Shown: in pieces, positions 15,078 through 16,592 of the stretch
Position numbering within the stretch: the first letter of the stretch is position 1
Layout of the letters: each line of letters opens with the position of its first letter
Assembly: GCA_000433335.1 (NCBI GenBank)
Contig: HF996729.1
Coordinates: 9,846 to 26,437, forward strand
DNA from: Clostridium sp. CAG:1219
GTDB taxonomy: Bacteria > Bacillota > Clostridia > TANB77 > CAG-465
Direction: 5' to 3'
Length of the DNA stretch: 16,592 nt
Notes under the pieces: model-generated
The model's database searches: none
What the model was told of the DNA's origin: nothing
Seen by the model: the letters and a program-made list of their open reading frames with translations, nothing else
Translations under genes and position numbers: made by a program

Positions 15078-15323
15078 ATGGATCAAAACACAACAGTTTT
15101 TAAACCTCAAAAAGAAGACCAAAACAAAGTTAAGGAAATTATGGAGAAGGTAGTAGAGGCATTAGAAGAAAAAGGATATGAGCCTGTAAGTCAAATTGTT
15201 GGATATATTTTATCTGGAGATCCAACTTATATAACTTCTCATAATAATGCAAGAGCTCTTGTATGCAAAATAGAAAGAGATGATTTACTTCAAGAAATGA
15301 TTAAATCATATTTAAATTTATAG
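15078..15323 (+). CDS. ireB: IreB family regulatory phosphoprotein (UPF0297)
   Basis: IreB is a small dimeric protein phosphorylated by the PASTA kinase IreK/PrkC in Enterococcus, where it opposes cephalosporin resistance. The 81-residue product has the family length and the core motif GYEPVSQIVGYILSGDPTYITSHNNARALVCKIERDDLLQEMIKSYL (residues 34-80). Thr5 and Thr6 at the N-terminus lie where the Enterococcus phospho-threonines (Thr4/Thr7) occur. AAAAGGAGTG (15060-15069) precedes ATG 15078. It is followed by ruvX with a single base between stop and start, as in many Firmicutes, where alaS usually lies upstream. Here the gene before it is the GGDEF-like protein instead. Confidence 0.95.
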   Translation: MDQNTTVFKPQKEDQNKVKEIMEKVVEALEEKGYEPVSQIVGYILSGDPTYITSHNNARALVCKIERDDLLQEMIKSYLNL

Positions 15324-15324
15324 T

Positions 15325-15738
15325 ATGTCAAGAATTTTAGCAATCGATTATGGTGATGTAAGGGTAGGTCTTGCTCTTACTGATCCACTTAATATAACAG
15401 CACAAGGTCTTGAAACCTTAGTAATAAATGGCAGTGATAAGAAGTTTATATCTGGTATTAGAAAAATAATTTCGGAATCAGATGTGAAAAAAGTAGTTTT
15501 GGGAAATCCTAAAAATATGGATGGTACAGAATCTCTTAAATCTTTAAAAATTAAAGAACTTGTACCACAGATAGAGAAATTAGGCGTTGAAGTTATACTT
15601 TGGGATGAAAGGCTTACTACAGTATCTGCATACAAGACTATGAGAGAATTAAATATTTCTCAGAAAAATAAAAATAAGGTTGCGGACAAACTAGCAGCAG
15701 TATATATACTAGAGGGATATCTTGCTAGTATAAAATAA
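15325..15738 (+). CDS. ruvX: Holliday junction resolvase-like protein RuvX/YqgF
   Basis: RuvX (YqgF) is an RNase H-fold nuclease linked to pre-16S rRNA 5' processing and, by fold, to Holliday junction resolution. The 137-residue product has all three acidic sites of the family: ILAIDYGDVRVGLALTDP (D8), ILWDERLTT (E95) and VADKLAAVYILEGYL (D121). The VVLGNPKNMDG loop is at 58-67. ATG 15325 is 1 nt after the ireB stop, so translation is probably coupled. Sequence and position agree with the conserved ireB-ruvX-DUF1292 order. Confidence 0.95.
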   Translation: MSRILAIDYGDVRVGLALTDPLNITAQGLETLVINGSDKKFISGIRKIISESDVKKVVLGNPKNMDGTESLKSLKIKELVPQIEKLGVEVILWDERLTTVSAYKTMRELNISQKNKNKVADKLAAVYILEGYLASIK

Positions 15739-15753
15739 AGTGAGGTTAAACTT

Positions 15754-16173
15754 ATGCAAACTAAAGAAAAGCAAATAAAACAAAATGGAGTTTCAATGAT
15801 AGTACTTCTTATAACTATAGTTGTAATGATAATTTTGGCTACAATAAGTATTTTAACGATATCAAATCAAGATACAATAACGAAGGCTAAAGAAGTAAAA
15901 ATTAAAGAGGATATATCTACATTTAAGACAGATTTTAATTCTTATATTGATGAAAAGAAATTTGAAGCTATATCAGTCGGGCAATATTATGATGAGGAAA
16001 ACGATGAAGGACTTAAAGATGTGAGAGGATATTCTAATTTAAAAGCAATTATTCCTAGTATGTTAGATAGTTATGGATCTGTCCTTGCAATAAAAAATGG
16101 TAAACTAACTTATATTGGTAATGATGAAAAGTATAAAACTATAATGCAGGAAATGGGAATAGAGGTACAATAG
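15754..16173 (+). CDS. Type IV pilin-like protein with divergent prepilin motif
   Basis: The 139-residue product starts at ATG 15754 with a GTGAGG 9 nt upstream. It has a short basic leader ending in Gly12 (KQIKQNG), then a 24-residue hydrophobic helix VSMIVLLITIVVMIILATISIL and a polar segment SNQDTITKAKEVKIKED. This is the layout of clostridial pilin-like proteins whose N-terminus reads GITLIALVITIIVLLILAG. The classical Glu at position +5 after cleavage is Val17. The remaining ~100 residues are soluble and acidic with no motif I recognise. The gene stands between ruvX and the DUF1292 gene, which are normally adjacent, so it looks inserted. It could be a pseudopilin or simply a tail-out membrane protein. 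Whether a prepilin peptidase cleaves it is unknown. Confidence 0.7.
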   Translation: MQTKEKQIKQNGVSMIVLLITIVVMIILATISILTISNQDTITKAKEVKIKEDISTFKTDFNSYIDEKKFEAISVGQYYDEENDEGLKDVRGYSNLKAIIPSMLDSYGSVLAIKNGKLTYIGNDEKYKTIMQEMGIEVQ

Positions 16174-16249
16174 CATAAAAATAGTTATTACTATATACAA
16201 AACGGAATAAATAATGTATAATATATATATGTATTAAGGAGGAAATAGA

Positions 16250-16592
16250 ATGTTTATAGAAGATGAATGTGCACATTCATGTTCTTCATGTGCAGGATGT
16301 GGTCATTCACATGAAGATATAGGAATGGAAGAAGATTTTTCACCAATAATAACTTTAACTGATGAAGATGGAAAAGATGTAAAATTTGAAATAGTTGACG
16401 TTGTTGCTCTTGAGGAAAATTCAAAAGAATATTTAATTGTTGCTGAAGTTAGAGAAGATAAAAATGAAGATGAAGATGTTGAAGTAACAATACTTGAAAT
16501 TAATCAAGATGGCGATGAAGAAGTATACGATACTGTTACAGATGAAGAAATAGCGGAAAAAGTCTTTAAAGTTTTTCAAGAACAACAAAAAA
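16250..16592 (+). CDS. DUF1292 (UPF0473) protein, 3' partial
   Basis: ATG 16250 follows AAGGAGG (16236-16242), and the frame is open to the window end (114 codons). Residues 30-112 carry the DUF1292 pattern: PIITLTDEDGKDVKFEIVDVV, SKEYLIVAEV, and a C-terminal DEEIAEKVFKVFQE. The protein is very acidic. The N-terminus is Cys/His-rich (C7, H9, C11, C14, C17, H19, H21), which suggests a small metal-binding knuckle. Its role is unknown, but the gene is a conserved neighbour of ireB and ruvX. A TATAAT (16217-16222) upstream lacks a good -35, so a separate promoter is only possible. The end of the gene is outside the window. Confidence 0.9.
   Translation, partial: MFIEDECAHSCSSCAGCGHSHEDIGMEEDFSPIITLTDEDGKDVKFEIVDVVALEENSKEYLIVAEVREDKNEDEDVEVTILEINQDGDEEVYDTVTDEEIAEKVFKVFQEQQK

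Overview
The window is AT-rich throughout. Every intact gene lies on the + strand. The sporulation genes (spoIID, a spoIIQ-type M23 peptidase gene and spoIIID) and the ireB-ruvX-DUF1292 neighbourhood point to an endospore-forming member of the Clostridia, probably a gut or other anaerobic lineage. The species cannot be named from the sequence alone.

Layout. (1) Positions 1-2938 hold the 3' part of a very large secreted or surface protein, closed by a strong terminator. (2) Positions 3069-3374 encode a small helix-turn-helix-like protein with its own terminator. (3) Positions 3659-4684 are a RhuM-family gene broken by one in-frame TAA. (4) Positions 4882-9272 are the sporulation and cell-shape block spoIID, spoIIQ-type gene, spoIIID and mbl/mreB. 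A decayed DUF4143-type ATPase gene (6022-6415) lies between spoIID and spoIIQ, and a short repeat cluster lies between spoIIID and mbl. (5) Positions 9318-10204 hold two half-size TSUP permease genes and a 45-codon glycine-zipper protein. (6) Positions 10260-11612 hold three 13-nt repeats at exact 32-nt spacing, followed by a second DUF4143 ATPase gene with several lesions. (7) Positions 11737-15023 are an apparent operon: a small VirB2/TrbC-like membrane protein, a TadZ/CpaE-like protein with an altered P-loop, and a membrane GAF-GGDEF-like protein whose GGDEF motif reads SGIKF. (8) Positions 15078-16592 are ireB, ruvX, a pilin-like gene and the start of a DUF1292 gene.

How the genes fit together. 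SpoIID (mother-cell membrane) and SpoIIQ (forespore membrane) act in engulfment. SpoIIID is a mother-cell transcription factor, and Mbl/MreB directs wall elongation from what looks like a housekeeping promoter. IreB, RuvX and DUF1292 are a conserved housekeeping set. Three accessory genes around this core (RhuM and two DUF4143 ATPases) are all in decay, so the core appears to be punctuated by dying mobile or defence-like cargo.

The best candidates for something undescribed are three. One is the 11.8-15.0 kb operon, which combines a pilin-like protein with two degenerate signalling enzymes. The second is the promoter architecture shared by the two DUF4143 genes. The third is the permease gene whose start codon sits inside a 15-bp perfect terminator hairpin. 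Family assignments come from recognising sequence motifs by eye; no database search was run.
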